Shown: one piece after another, positions 48,776 to 58,250 of the stretch
How positions within the stretch are numbered: the stretch's first letter is position 1
Layout of the letters: every line of letters begins with the position of its first letter
Assembly: GCF_017875275.1 (NCBI RefSeq)
Contig: NZ_JAGGML010000001.1
Location: forward strand, 2,110,501-2,174,500
Source of the DNA: Xanthobacter flavus
GTDB lineage: Bacteria > Pseudomonadota > Alphaproteobacteria > Rhizobiales > Xanthobacteraceae
DNA: 64,000 bases
Direction of reading: 5' to 3'
Translations under genes and position numbers: made by a program
Notes under the pieces: generated by a model
What the model was told of the DNA's origin: nothing
The model's database searches: none
Seen by the model: the letters and a program-made list of their open reading frames with translations, nothing else

Positions 48776-49396
48776 TCACGAATGGGCGAAGATGTCCTCT
48801 TCCGCCCAGCCGGACAGGTCGAGGGCGGCGCGGGCGGGCAGGAAGGCGAAGCAGGCGGCGGCGAGGCCGGTGCGCCCCTCGCGCGCCAGCATGTCCTCCA
48901 GCTTGGCCTTCACCGCGTGCAGGTGGAGCACGTCGGAGGCGGCATAGGAGAGCTGGGCGTCGGACAAGTCGGCGGCGCCCCAGTCCGAGCTCTGCTGCTG
49001 CTTGGAGATGTCCACGTTGAGGAGTTCCCGCAGCAGGTCCTTCAGGCCGTGGCGGTCGGTGTAGGTGCGCACCAGCCGCGAGGCGATCTTGGTGCACCAC
49101 ACCGGCTGGGGCATCACCTTGAAGGTGTGCTGGAGCACGGCGATGTCGAAGCGGCCGAAGTGGAACAGCTTGGTGACGTTGGGATCGGTCAGGAGCCGCA
49201 CCAGATTGGGCGCGCTGCCGGGGCCGGCGCCCTGCGGGATCTGCACCAGATCGGCGCTGCCGTCGCCGTTGGAGAGCTGGACGAGGCACAGCCGGTCACG
49301 GAACGGGTCGAGGCCCATGGTCTCGGTGTCGATGGCCACGACGGAGGAGGCCACGAAGTCCGCGGGCAGGTCGCCGCGGTGGAGGCGGATGGTCAT
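48776..49396 (-). CDS. rnd: Short ribonuclease D-type 3'-5' exonuclease
   Basis: 206 residues: a DEDDy exonuclease domain only, without HRDC. Acidic residues are in VAIDTETMGL, LFHFGRFDIAVL and LSYAASDVLHLH. The short form upstream of lptC is common in alphaproteobacteria. It probably trims RNA 3' ends. 178 bp separate it from lptC. Confidence 0.92.
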   Translation of the reverse strand: MTIRLHRGDLPADFVASSVVAIDTETMGLDPFRDRLCLVQLSNGDGSADLVQIPQGAGPGSAPNLVRLLTDPNVTKLFHFGRFDIAVLQHTFKVMPQPVWCTKIASRLVRTYTDRHGLKDLLRELLNVDISKQQQSSDWGAADLSDAQLSYAASDVLHLHAVKAKLEDMLAREGRTGLAAACFAFLPARAALDLSGWAEEDIFAHS

Positions 49397-49547
49397 CTGT
49401 ATCTTTTGCCTTGTTCGAGCACGGCTTTTAACGAACGCCCGCCCCCCTGTCGATGCCGCAGCGCGGCACGGACGCCCCGGTGCGTCGCGCTTCGGGCCGT
49501 GCTAGAAGCGGCGCCGTTAAAAATCGGGAGAGCTTGGGGGGATCTTG

Positions 49548-50222
49548 ATGCGTTCGTTCTTTGTCGCGGGCCTTGCCGGCCTGCTGGTCGCGCTCGGTCT
49601 TGCGGCCGCCGCCACCGTTGCCACCACCTCCGTCGCAGAAGCCCAGCCGCTGCCGCCCGGGAGCTACCTGCGCAGCTGTCGCGACGTGCAGACCCGCGGC
49701 CCCAACCTTGTCGCCTTCTGCGCCACCCGCAACGGCCAGTGGGTGCCGGCGCGGCTGAACGACTTCCCCACCTGCCGGGGCGACATCTCCAACCAGAACG
49801 GCCAGCTGTGGTGCGAGCGGCGTCCCGGGCCTCCGCCCATGCCGAACCCCGGCTTCGGTCCGCCCGGCTCCTATCGCCAGACCTGCAACCGGGTGGAATT
49901 CCGCAACGGCGTGCTGAGCGCCTTCTGCCGCACCCGCGCCGGCAATTTCCAGCCCTCCGTGCTGAACACCCTGACCTGCCAGCCGGGGACCGACATCTCC
50001 AACCAGGACGGCACCCTGTGGTGCCAGCGCCGGCAGTCCCTGCAGCCGCCTCCGGGCAGCTACATGCGCACCTGCCGCAACATCTCGGTGGGCGGCGCGG
50101 GCATGCTGCGCGCGCAGTGCCAGCGGGTGAACGGCTCCTGGAATCCGACGGCGCTGAACCTCAACGCCTGCGGCCGCTCCCGCGACATCTCCAACCAGAA
50201 CGGCAACCTCGCCTGCTTCTGA
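49548..50222 (+). CDS. Secreted cyanovirin-N-homology (CVNH) protein, three domains
   Basis: 224 residues from the ATG at 49548 (an adjacent TTG is also open). A signal peptide of about 33 residues is followed by three CVNH repeats of about 55. Each begins PPGSYxxTC or similar (PPGSYLRSCRDV, PPGSYRQTCNRVEF, PPGSYMRTCRNISV) and ends with DISNQNGxLxC. CVNH domains are mannose-binding lectin folds; each repeat keeps several cysteines for disulfides. It is a paralogue of the next gene. Export to the periplasm or outside is predicted; the ligand is unknown. Confidence 0.82.
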   Translation: MRSFFVAGLAGLLVALGLAAAATVATTSVAEAQPLPPGSYLRSCRDVQTRGPNLVAFCATRNGQWVPARLNDFPTCRGDISNQNGQLWCERRPGPPPMPNPGFGPPGSYRQTCNRVEFRNGVLSAFCRTRAGNFQPSVLNTLTCQPGTDISNQDGTLWCQRRQSLQPPPGSYMRTCRNISVGGAGMLRAQCQRVNGSWNPTALNLNACGRSRDISNQNGNLACF

Positions 50223-50243
50223 GTGGGATCTGACACGAGGACG

Positions 50244-50272
50244 AAGGGGCGCTCCGGCGCCCCTTTTTCTTT
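50244..50272 (+). terminator. Rho-independent terminator between the two CVNH genes
   Basis: GGGGCGC (50246-50252), a TCCG loop, GCGCCCC (50257-50263), then TTTTTCTTT. It implies that the two CVNH genes are separate transcripts. Confidence 0.88.
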
Positions 50273-50349
50273 GTGCCGCTGCGGCAAGGCGGGACGATTT
50301 CTGTTATGCCTCGCGCGGTATTTCGATGCCGATTCGGGGAGGCTCCGGC

Positions 50350-51492
50350 ATGTTCTTCCGTGCAGCTCTGAAGCGTCTTGCCGGCGGGATCATCCTCGCA
50401 TCCGCGCTCACCGCCGCCCCGGCCATGGCCCAGCAAGGCGTGCCGCAGGGTAGCTATCTGGAGAGCTGCCGGCAGGTGCAGGTGCGCTGGGGGAAGGATC
50501 TTGCCGCCTTCTGCGCCACCCGCGCCGGGGAATGGGTGGTCTCGCGCCTCGACGACTTCCCCTCCTGCGGCGGCGACATCGCCAATCGCAACGGCCAGCT
50601 CGTGTGCCGCGACATGCCGGCGCCGGGATCGCTCTACGGCACCCTCGCCCCGTCACCACCCCCGCGCCCCCAGCCACCGGCCCCGCCGCCTGTTGTCCAG
50701 CGCCCGCCGGCCGGCACCTATACGTCCTCCTGCCGCGACCTGAAGCTGGAAGGCAGCTGGCTCTCGGCCACCTGCCGCGACGGCTGGGGCAACTGGCGCG
50801 AGGCTGGGCTCTCCCTCACAGGCTGCCCGCTCGGCGCGGACATCGCCAATGTGGAAGGCCGGCTCGCCTGCCGCTCCTTCACCTCCCAGCACGCGGGCGA
50901 CTATCCCCCGCCCGGCTCCTATCAGGAGACCTGCCGGGACGTGTCGCTGGACTCCGGCACCCTGCGCGGCACCTGCCTCAGCCGCCGTGGCGCCTGGCTC
51001 TCCTCCTCGCTCTATCTCTCCTGGTGCAGCAACCGCGAGGTGGTGAACGACGACGGCATCCTGCGCTGCGCGTCCGCCGTGCCGTCCTCCGCATCGGGCT
51101 GGAACACCACGCCCGCGCCCTACGGTTCCTACCGCTCCACCTGCCGGGACGTGACGGTCAGCGGCGGCTTCCTGCGGGCCATGTGCCAGGATCGCGGCGG
51201 CACTTGGCGCACGTCGATACCGCTCCAGCTGTCCCAGTGCCTCCAGGGCGCCGACATCTACAACGACAACAGCGACCTGCGCTGCTCCCGTGCCGGCTCC
51301 TCCGGCTTCAGCGACCGCCCGCCGCCCGGCTCCTACATGGCGAGCTGCCGCGACATCCGCGTGGTGGCCGGCTGGCTGAAGGCCTCCTGCCAGGACCGCA
51401 ACGGCCGCTGGTCGGAGGCCACCACCGCCGTATCCTGGTGCAGCCCGGGCCGCGACATCGCCAACGACAACGGGCGGCTGACCTGTCGCTAG
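50350..51492 (+). CDS. Secreted CVNH protein, five domains
   Basis: 380 residues from the ATG at 50350. A signal peptide (about 1-27, ending APAMAQ) is followed by five CVNH repeats, opening PQGSYLESCRQV, PAGTYTSSCRDLKL, PPGSYQETCRDVSL, PYGSYRSTCRDVTV and PPGSYMASCRDIRV. A Pro-rich linker (SPPPRPQPPAPPP) separates repeats 1 and 2. Each repeat ends in D-I-x-N-x-x-G/D-x-L-x-C. It is probably a cell-surface or secreted lectin, with tandem copies giving avidity. It arose with the upstream gene by duplication. Confidence 0.82.
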   Translation: MFFRAALKRLAGGIILASALTAAPAMAQQGVPQGSYLESCRQVQVRWGKDLAAFCATRAGEWVVSRLDDFPSCGGDIANRNGQLVCRDMPAPGSLYGTLAPSPPPRPQPPAPPPVVQRPPAGTYTSSCRDLKLEGSWLSATCRDGWGNWREAGLSLTGCPLGADIANVEGRLACRSFTSQHAGDYPPPGSYQETCRDVSLDSGTLRGTCLSRRGAWLSSSLYLSWCSNREVVNDDGILRCASAVPSSASGWNTTPAPYGSYRSTCRDVTVSGGFLRAMCQDRGGTWRTSIPLQLSQCLQGADIYNDNSDLRCSRAGSSGFSDRPPPGSYMASCRDIRVVAGWLKASCQDRNGRWSEATTAVSWCSPGRDIANDNGRLTCR

Positions 51493-51601
51493 CAGTCCGC
51501 GCGTCGTCAGCCGCGCGGGTCTTTCCCCAGCCCCAACGTGACAGCGCCCCATTGCTCGGCTATGGGCGTGCCCCCGTCACCGCAGGAGAGGATGAGACCC
51601 C

Positions 51602-53986
51602 ATGGCCGCCGCACCGCAGGGCAACGCAGACGCCATCGCCCGCCTCATCGCCACCGAGATCAATGCCCGCCCGGCGCAGGTCACGGCCGCGGTCTCCCTC
51701 ATCGACGAAGGCGCCACCGTTCCCTTCATCGCCCGCTACCGCAAGGAGGTGACGGGCGGCCTCGACGACACCCAGCTGCGCACGCTGGAAGAGCGCCTCT
51801 CCTATCTGCGCGAGCTGGAAAGCCGCCGCGCCGCCGTGCTCTCCTCCATCGACGGGCAGGGCAAGCTCTCCGACGAGCTGCGCGGCAAGATCGAGGCGGC
51901 CACCACCAAGGCGGAGCTGGAAGACCTTTATCTCCCCTACAAGCCCAAGCGCCGCACCAAGGCGGAGATCGCCCGCGAGAAGGGCCTCGGGCCGCTGGCC
52001 GAGGCGATCCTGGCGGATCGCTCCATCGCCCCGGCCGACCGCGCGGCGGCGTTCCTCACCGAGCAGGTGGCGGGCATCAAGGCGGCGCTGGATGGCGCGC
52101 GCGACATTCTGGTGGAAACCTTCGCCGAGAATGCCGAGCTGGTGGGCCGCCTGCGCGGGCACCTGAAAGCCAATGCCGTGCTCAAGGCCAAGGTGGCCGA
52201 GGGCAAGGAGGAGGCGGGCGCCAAGTTCCGCGACTATTTCGACCATTCGGAGAAGTGGGCCACCGCCCCGAGCCACCGCGTGCTCGCCATGCTGCGCGGG
52301 CGCAACGAGGAGATGCTGACCCTCGATTTGGTGGTGGACGAGGATGCCACCACCCCGGTGAAGCCGGCCGAGCGCATCGTCGCCGAGACCTACGACATCC
52401 CCCTCGCCAACGGCGCGCCGGCCGATTCCTTCCTGCTGGATGTGGCGCGCTGGGCGTGGCGGGTGAAGCTCTCCCTTCACCTCACGGTGGAGCTGATGGG
52501 CGAGATGCGCGAGCGGGCGGAGGAGGAGGCCATCCGCGTCTTCGCCCGCAACCTCAAGGACCTGCTGCTGGCCGCCCCCGCCGGCTCGCGCGCCACCATG
52601 GGGCTCGACCCCGGCATCCGCACCGGCGTGAAGGTGGCGGTGGTGGACGGCACCGGCAAGCTGATTGCCACGTCGACCGTCTATCCCTTCCAGCCGCGCA
52701 ACGACGTGCAGGGCGCCATGGCGGAGCTGGCGCATCTCATCCGCCGCCACAATGTGGAGCTGATCGCCATCGGCAACGGCACCGCCAGCCGCGAGACCGA
52801 CAAGCTCGCCGCCGACACGATCGCCGCGCTGCCGCCGGATGCGGCCGGCAGGAAGCCCATCAAGGTGGTGGTGAGCGAGGCCGGCGCCTCGGTCTATTCC
52901 GCCTCCGCCACCGCCGCCGCCGAGATGCCGGACATCGACGTCTCCATCCGCGGCGCCGTCTCCATCGCCCGCCGCCTGCAGGACCCGCTGGCGGAGCTGG
53001 TGAAGATCGAGCCCAAGGCCATCGGCGTCGGCCAATACCAGCACGACGTGGATCAGGCCCGCCTCGCGAAAGCCCTCGATGCGGTGGTGGAGGACGCGGT
53101 GAACGCCGTGGGCGTGGACCTCAACACCGCCTCCGCCTCCCTGCTCGCCCGCGTGTCGGGCCTCGGCGCCTCGCTGGCGGAGGCGATCGTGGCGCATCGC
53201 AATTCGGTGGGCGCGTTCAAGACCCGCAAGGAATTGCTCAAGGTCGCCCGCCTCGGCCCGCGCACCTTCGAGCTGGCCGCCGGCTTCCTGCGCATCCCGG
53301 ACGGCGCCGAGCCGCTGGATGCGTCCGCCGTGCATCCCGAAGCCTATGAGGTGGCGAAGAAGATCGTCGCCGCCTGCGGGCGCGACGTGCGCCAGATCAT
53401 GGGCGACACGGCGGCACTGAAGGCTCTGGACCCGCGCGCCTTCGTGGACGAGCGCTTCGGCCTGCCCACCGTGCGGGACATCCTCACCGAGCTGGAAAAG
53501 CCCGGCCGCGACCCCCGCCCGGCGTTCAAGACCGCCACCTTCGCCGAGGGCGTCCACGAGATGAGCGACCTCAAGCCCGGCATGGTTCTGGAAGGCACGG
53601 TGACAAACGTCGCCGCGTTCGGCGCCTTCGTGGACATCGGCGTCCACCAGGACGGGCTGGTCCACGTCTCGGCGCTGGCCGACCGCTTCGTGAAGGACCC
53701 GCACGAGGTGGTGAAGGCGGGCGACGTGGTGAAGGTGCGCGTGGTGGAGGTGGACGTGAAGCGCAAGCGCATCGCCCTCTCCATGCGCAAGGACGACGCC
53801 GGCGCCTCCCGCCCTGCCGCTGGGCGGCCGGAGCAGCCGCGCCAAGAGGGGCGCGGCAACGACTTCCGGGGCAACGACGCCCGACGCCCGCAGCAGGGCA
53901 AGCCGGCGGACAAGGGGGGCGACAGGGGCGGCAATGGTGCTTTCGGCGCGGCGCTGGCCGAGGCCATGCGGCGCAAGGGCCAGTAG
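51602..53986 (+). CDS. tex: Tex, S1-domain RNA-binding transcription accessory protein
   Basis: A 794-residue Tex/YhgF protein. Helical N-terminal domains ([40 protein letters not shown]) precede a YqgF-like domain ([29 protein letters not shown]), tandem HhH motifs ([20 protein letters not shown]), and a C-terminal S1 domain ([20 protein letters not shown]). The tail is Arg/Gly/Gln-rich. Tex proteins bind nucleic acid and affect transcription and stress response. A purine-rich Shine-Dalgarno precedes the ATG. Confidence 0.96.
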   Translation: MAAAPQGNADAIARLIATEINARPAQVTAAVSLIDEGATVPFIARYRKEVTGGLDDTQLRTLEERLSYLRELESRRAAVLSSIDGQGKLSDELRGKIEAATTKAELEDLYLPYKPKRRTKAEIAREKGLGPLAEAILADRSIAPADRAAAFLTEQVAGIKAALDGARDILVETFAENAELVGRLRGHLKANAVLKAKVAEGKEEAGAKFRDYFDHSEKWATAPSHRVLAMLRGRNEEMLTLDLVVDEDATTPVKPAERIVAETYDIPLANGAPADSFLLDVARWAWRVKLSLHLTVELMGEMRERAEEEAIRVFARNLKDLLLAAPAGSRATMGLDPGIRTGVKVAVVDGTGKLIATSTVYPFQPRNDVQGAMAELAHLIRRHNVELIAIGNGTASRETDKLAADTIAALPPDAAGRKPIKVVVSEAGASVYSASATAAAEMPDIDVSIRGAVSIARRLQDPLAELVKIEPKAIGVGQYQHDVDQARLAKALDAVVEDAVNAVGVDLNTASASLLARVSGLGASLAEAIVAHRNSVGAFKTRKELLKVARLGPRTFELAAGFLRIPDGAEPLDASAVHPEAYEVAKKIVAACGRDVRQIMGDTAALKALDPRAFVDERFGLPTVRDILTELEKPGRDPRPAFKTATFAEGVHEMSDLKPGMVLEGTVTNVAAFGAFVDIGVHQDGLVHVSALADRFVKDPHEVVKAGDVVKVRVVEVDVKRKRIALSMRKDDAGASRPAAGRPEQPRQEGRGNDFRGNDARRPQQGKPADKGGDRGGNGAFGAALAEAMRRKGQ

Positions 53987-53999
53987 GCGCCAACGAAAA

Positions 54000-54022
54000 C
54001 GGCCGGGCGTCAGGCCCGGCCG
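54000..54022. terminator. Bidirectional hairpin between convergent tex and small membrane-protein gene
   Basis: CGGCCGGGC (54000-54008) pairs with GCCCGGCCG (54014-54022). On the minus strand TTTTCGTT follows, so it fits best as the terminator of the gene at 54048. Confidence 0.6.
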
Positions 54023-54047
54023 CGTTCATTCAAGCGCCAAGGACGCC

Positions 54048-54347
54048 TCAGCGCCGCGCGGTCACCCGCGCGAGCTTCGGCACGAGGCGGGTCAGGCGGG
54101 CGCGGCGGCCGGACGGCGGGCCGTCCTCGTCGTCCATCAGCATCACGGCGAAGCCCATCTGCACGCTGCCGAAGGTGATGCCCAGCGCCACCGTGAGCAC
54201 ACCGAGGGCCAGCAGCCCATCCGGCGAATGCGCGAACAGGCTTGCGAGGTGCGCCACGTCGAAGGCGACGAGCAGCGCCACGAATACGGCAGCGACGCCG
54301 ATCCCGATGGCGGCGTGACGAAGCAGGAAGCGGACCAGGAACGGCAT
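54048..54347 (-). CDS. Small two-helix membrane protein
   Basis: 99 residues with two hydrophobic helices (AAIGIGVAAVFVALLVAFDV and LLALGVLTVALGITFGSVQM) and a basic C-terminal tail. I recognise no named family. The 299-bp gap upstream (54348-54646) contains no other gene or clear promoter. Confidence 0.65.
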   Translation of the reverse strand: MPFLVRFLLRHAAIGIGVAAVFVALLVAFDVAHLASLFAHSPDGLLALGVLTVALGITFGSVQMGFAVMLMDDEDGPPSGRRARLTRLVPKLARVTARR

Positions 54348-54646
54348 GGCGGTATCCTCGGTGCGGGGCCGGGCGCTCTCGCAATCGTCGGCACCAGCTT
54401 TACGTTGGTATGCTTGGCGCCGATCACTGCGCCGATCGCCATCAGCCGCAGACCCTATGAAAGCGTCTCACGCCGCTTCCGGTGCGACAAGCTCTGACCC
54501 GTCGTCACAAGGTCGCAGATGCCGCCAGAACGTTTTGTCTCTGGACAAAGCGCCATTCCCTCCCATGTGAGACACAGGCATCGCTACCGACCCCAGGGAC
54601 GCTCAGGCCGGCGCTTCCGGCGCCGCGCGATCAGGGAGACAGGGAC

Positions 54647-55093
54647 ATGACGAAGCCCGACAGGATGAACCGCCTCGTGGTGGTGTGCGACGGCGCCAAG
54701 GCCGTCCTTCTCGCCGATTCCGGCATCGCCCCGCAGCCTCGCCTGTCGGTGCTGGAGAGCTTCAGCGAGCCCCATCCCAGCACCGCCGCCCTCGGCACCG
54801 ACCGGCCCGGCCGGGTGCATGAATCCGCCACCGTCGCCCGCAGCGCCGTGGAGACCACGGACTTTCACGCCCAGGCGGAAGCCGCCTTCATCGCCCGCGT
54901 CGCGGCACGCCTCGATGCGCTGGTGGCGGCCGGCGAGGCGCCGGCGCGCATCCTCCTCGTCGCCCCGCCCAAGGCGCTGGGCGTGCTGCGCGATGCGCTC
55001 TCCGCCCGGGTGAAGCCTTTGGTCGCGGGCGAGATCGCCAAGGATCTGGTGAAGCTGCCGGTGGACGAGATCGCCAACCACATCGCCACCTGA
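54647..55093 (+). CDS. Host-attachment-family protein
   Basis: 148 residues from the ATG at 54647, with AGGGAGACAGGG upstream. It resembles short proteins annotated as host attachment/AtsE-like (NRLVVVCDGAKAVLLADSG; HAQAEAAFIARVAARLDALV; RILLVAPPKALGVLRDAL; VAGEIAKDLVKLPVDEI). These look like cytoplasmic eRF1/Rossmann-like proteins, and the attachment name may be misleading. The actual role is unknown. Confidence 0.7.
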   Translation: MTKPDRMNRLVVVCDGAKAVLLADSGIAPQPRLSVLESFSEPHPSTAALGTDRPGRVHESATVARSAVETTDFHAQAEAAFIARVAARLDALVAAGEAPARILLVAPPKALGVLRDALSARVKPLVAGEIAKDLVKLPVDEIANHIAT

Positions 55094-55186
55094 GCACCTC
55101 CGGCCGGGGCGCGAAACGATCCACCGGCGTGTGGCGTTCGGATAAGGTGGAGTCGCCGACCGGCCGGCGGCGGAGAGGTATTGCCC

Positions 55187-55693
55187 ATGTCCATGTCCCC
55201 CACCCGCTCGCTCTCGCCCTGCGCCGTGTCCCGGCTGCGCCTGCTCGGCTGCGTCGTGCTGATGCTGGCGGTGGGCGCGGTCGGCGGGGCGGTGACCTCG
55301 CCGGCCATTCCCGCCTGGTACGAAGGTCTGGTGAAGCCGGGCTGGACACCACCCAACGCCGCCTTCCCCATCGTGTGGACGCTGCTCTATCTGATGATGG
55401 CGGTGAGCCTCTGGCGGCTGTGGGACAAGGTGCCCCCCTCCACCGCCCGCAGCGTGGCGATCGGCCTTTTTCTCGCGCAGCTGGCGCTGAACTTCCTCTG
55501 GTCGCCAGTGTTCTTCGGCCTGCAGGCGATCCACGCCGGCCTCGTCATCATCATCGGGCTCGTGGTGCTTCTGGCGCTCACGATACGCGCGACCTTTCCA
55601 TTGGACCGGATCGCCGGCTGGCTGCTGGTGCCCTATCTCCTCTGGGTGTGCTACGCCTCCACGCTGAATGCCGGCATCGCCGTTCTCAACTGA
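55187..55693 (+). CDS. tspO: TspO/MBR-family membrane protein
   Basis: About 168 residues with five membrane helices. TspO signatures are WYEGLVKPGWTPPNAAFPIV, WTLLYLMMAVSLWRLWD, LNFLWSPVFFGLQ and YLLWVCYASTLNAGIAVLN. It binds tetrapyrroles and regulates photosynthesis or stress genes in alphaproteobacteria; the role here is unknown. The ATG at 55187 follows GGAGAGG; a TTG two codons earlier is also open. Confidence 0.93.
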   Translation: MSMSPTRSLSPCAVSRLRLLGCVVLMLAVGAVGGAVTSPAIPAWYEGLVKPGWTPPNAAFPIVWTLLYLMMAVSLWRLWDKVPPSTARSVAIGLFLAQLALNFLWSPVFFGLQAIHAGLVIIIGLVVLLALTIRATFPLDRIAGWLLVPYLLWVCYASTLNAGIAVLN

Positions 55694-55712
55694 GCGCCGG
55701 GAGGATCCCACG

Positions 55713-55907
55713 ATGGTGCATTGGTCCGTCTATCTGTTCATCCCGCTGGCGCTGATGCTGGTGGCGGGTGTGCTCTTCCTCGGCCTGTTCAACTTCGCCT
55801 CGGGCGGCTCGCCCCAGCGCTCACAGAAGCTGATGCAGATGCGCGTGCTGTTCCAGTTCCTCGCCATCATCATCGTCATGGTCACCATCTTCGCCATGGG
55901 ACGCTGA
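55713..55907 (+). CDS. Twin-transmembrane HIG1-like protein
   Basis: 64 residues from the ATG at 55713, with GGGAGGA upstream. There are two helices (VYLFIPLALMLVAGVLFLGL and VLFQFLAIIIVMVTIFAMG) joined by NFASGGSPQRSQKLMQMR, the motif of bacterial HIG1-type twin-transmembrane proteins. It lies 18 bp before the adenosyltransferase gene, an arrangement often seen in alphaproteobacteria. The function may relate to respiratory complexes. Confidence 0.75.
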   Translation: MVHWSVYLFIPLALMLVAGVLFLGLFNFASGGSPQRSQKLMQMRVLFQFLAIIIVMVTIFAMGR

Positions 55908-55925
55908 ACGAGGCCGCTGACGATC

Positions 55926-56522
55926 ATGGTGAAGCTGAACAAGATCTACACCCGCACCGGCGACGACGGCACCACCGGCCTCGGCACCGGCAAGCGGGTC
56001 GCCAAATACGATCTGCGCGTCGAGGCCTATGGCGCGGTGGACGAGACCAATGCCACCCTCGGCATCGCCCGCCTCCATTTGTCCGGCGAGCCCCTGCTCG
56101 ATTGCATGCTGGTGCGCATCCAGAACGATCTGTTCGACCTCGGCGCCGACCTGTGCGTGCCGCCCGCCGCCAACGAGGAGCCGGGCGCGAGCCTGCGCAT
56201 CGTGCCGGCGCAGGTGACGCGGCTGGAGGACGACATCGACACCCTCAACGCCGAGCTGTCCCCCCTCACCTCCTTCGTGCTGCCGGCCGGCACCGCCGCG
56301 TCCGCTCATCTGCACCTCGCCCGTACCGTGTGCCGGAGGGCCGAGCGCATCATGGTCGCATTGTCGCACCAGGGCGAAGGCACTGTGGGGGAAGGATCGG
56401 TGGGCGCCCCGGCGCTGCATTACGTGAACCGGCTCTCCGACCTCCTGTTCGTCGCCGCCCGCTACGCCAATGCGCGCGGCGCGGCGGACGTGCTGTGGGT
56501 GCCCGGCAAAAGCCGGAGCTGA
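55926..56522 (+). CDS. PduO-type cob(I)alamin adenosyltransferase
   Basis: 198 residues transferring adenosyl from ATP to cob(I)alamin to form coenzyme B12. ATP-binding IYTRTGDDGTTGLGTGKRV at the N-terminus and LHLARTVCRRAERIM with YVNRLSDLLFVAARYAN at the C-terminus are diagnostic. No cobalamin riboswitch lies upstream. It is probably co-transcribed with the preceding small membrane gene. Confidence 0.94.
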   Translation: MVKLNKIYTRTGDDGTTGLGTGKRVAKYDLRVEAYGAVDETNATLGIARLHLSGEPLLDCMLVRIQNDLFDLGADLCVPPAANEEPGASLRIVPAQVTRLEDDIDTLNAELSPLTSFVLPAGTAASAHLHLARTVCRRAERIMVALSHQGEGTVGEGSVGAPALHYVNRLSDLLFVAARYANARGAADVLWVPGKSRS

Positions 56523-56621
56523 GGCCGCCGGCTCCGTTGCCGTGGCCCGTCGCCCTGCTCTAAGCTTGCCGCAACGGGACAGGACGGCCGCAGGCGGCGG
56601 ACGGGTCCCCGGGACCCTGCG

Positions 56622-57368
56622 ATGTTCGTTCCGCTTGCCGATACCAATCCGCTGGAGCATGTGCGCCGCCCCTACGTCACCTGGGCGCTGGTGCTGCTCA
56701 ACGTGTTCGTGTTCGTCGCGCTCCAGCACGGCGCTTTCGGGCCCGTGAGCGAGGCCGGGGTGCTTGGCTTCGGCGCCATTCCCGCCGTGGTCAGCGGCGT
56801 CGCCATCCTGCCCGAGGGCTACGAGCGGCTGCCGCCGGCCCTCACCCTTGTCAGCTACATGTTCCTGCACGGCGGGTGGCTCCACCTCATCGGCAACATG
56901 GCCTTCCTCCTGGTGTTCGCCGACAATGTGGAGGACGCCATGGGCCATGCCCGCTTCCTCCTGTTCTACCTGCTGTGCGGCATCATCGCCGGGCTCGCCC
57001 ATGTGCTGGCCGAGCCGGGCTCCGAGGCGCCGCTGGTGGGAGCCTCGGGCGCCGTGGCGGGGGTGATCGCGGCCTATCTCGTCCTCCATCCCAACATCCG
57101 CCTGTGGGCGCTGGTGCTGATGAAGATCCCGCTCCGCATCCCCGCCTACTGGGCCATCGGCGCGTGGTTCGGCCTGCAGGTGTGGCAGATCCTGTCGAGC
57201 ACGGACCAGGAAACGGCGTGGTGGGCGCATGTGGGCGGCTTCCTCGCCGGCGCTGTGCTGGTGGTACTGATGCGCCGGCCGGGCGTCGCCCTGTTCGATC
57301 GCGATCCCTCCGGGGTGCCGAGCATCCGCGCGCAGGGCGTCCGAACGCCGCGCCGGAGCGAGCGTTGA
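56622..57368 (+). CDS. Rhomboid-family intramembrane serine protease
   Basis: 248 residues with six or more helices. MFLHGGWLHLIGNMAFLLVF holds the conserved His/Asn. The catalytic Ser is in VGASGAVAGVIAAY and the catalytic His in WAHVGGFLAG. The C-terminal tail is basic. Substrates are unknown. The gap before etfB (57369-57500) has no terminator-like hairpin with a T-run. Confidence 0.9.
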   Translation: MFVPLADTNPLEHVRRPYVTWALVLLNVFVFVALQHGAFGPVSEAGVLGFGAIPAVVSGVAILPEGYERLPPALTLVSYMFLHGGWLHLIGNMAFLLVFADNVEDAMGHARFLLFYLLCGIIAGLAHVLAEPGSEAPLVGASGAVAGVIAAYLVLHPNIRLWALVLMKIPLRIPAYWAIGAWFGLQVWQILSSTDQETAWWAHVGGFLAGAVLVVLMRRPGVALFDRDPSGVPSIRAQGVRTPRRSER

Positions 57369-57500
57369 CACGCTTTCTGGCCCCTCCTACGTTGCCCGCC
57401 CGCAAGAAATGCTGCAATGCAGGGATAAGAGCGGAAGTTTCGATCATCGGCGGATTTTGCGACCGCCAGTCGAGATTTCGGGAACGGGGAGCGCGTGTCG

Positions 57501-58250
57501 ATGAAGATCCTGGTGCCCGTTAAGCGGGTGGTGGATTACAACGTGAAGGTCCGGGTGAAGTCGGACGGTTCGGGCGTTGAGCTCGCGAACGTCAAGATGT
57601 CCATGAACCCGTTCGACGAGATCGCGGTGGAAGAGGCGCTCCGCCTCAAGGAAGCCGGCAAGGCGACCGAGGTGGTGGCGGTGTCCATCGGCCCGGCCCA
57701 GGCGTCCGAGACGCTGCGCACGGCGCTGGCCATGGGTGCCGACCGCGGCATTCTGGTGAAGACCGACGGCGTGGTCGAGCCGCTCGCGGTCGCCAAGATC
57801 CTCAAGGGCGTTGTGGGCGAGGAAGCCCCCGGCCTGGTGATCCTCGGCAAGCAGGCCATCGACGACGACTGCAACCAGACCGGCCAGATGCTGGCGGCGC
57901 TGCTGGGCTGGCCTCAGGCCACCTTCGCGTCCAAGGTCGTGGTGGAGGACGGCGGCGCCGTCGTCACCCGCGAGATCGACGGCGGCCTGCAGACCATCAA
58001 GCTCAACGGCCCGGCCATCGTCACGACGGACCTGCGCCTCAACGAGCCGCGCTACGCCTCGCTGCCCAACATCATGAAGGCGAAGAAGAAGCCCATCGCC
58101 GAGAAGACGCCGGCCGATTACGGCGTGGACGTCGCCCCGCGGCTCGAGGTGCTGAAGACCCAGGAGCCGGCCGGCCGCAAGGCGGGCGTGAAGGTGGGCT
58201 CGGTCGCCGAGCTGGTGGCGAAGCTCAAGGATGAGGCGGGGGTGATCTGA
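57501..58250 (+). CDS. etfB: Electron transfer flavoprotein beta subunit
   Basis: 249 residues from the ATG at 57501 ([20 protein letters not shown]), with GGGGAG upstream; a GTG two codons earlier is also open. It binds AMP and passes electrons from acyl-CoA dehydrogenases to the respiratory chain with Etf[21 protein letters not shown] and [13 protein letters not shown] are typical. It overlaps etfA by one base. The sequence resembles the general beta-oxidation Etf rather than the nitrogen-fixation FixA. Confidence 0.95.
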   Translation: MKILVPVKRVVDYNVKVRVKSDGSGVELANVKMSMNPFDEIAVEEALRLKEAGKATEVVAVSIGPAQASETLRTALAMGADRGILVKTDGVVEPLAVAKILKGVVGEEAPGLVILGKQAIDDDCNQTGQMLAALLGWPQATFASKVVVEDGGAVVTREIDGGLQTIKLNGPAIVTTDLRLNEPRYASLPNIMKAKKKPIAEKTPADYGVDVAPRLEVLKTQEPAGRKAGVKVGSVAELVAKLKDEAGVI

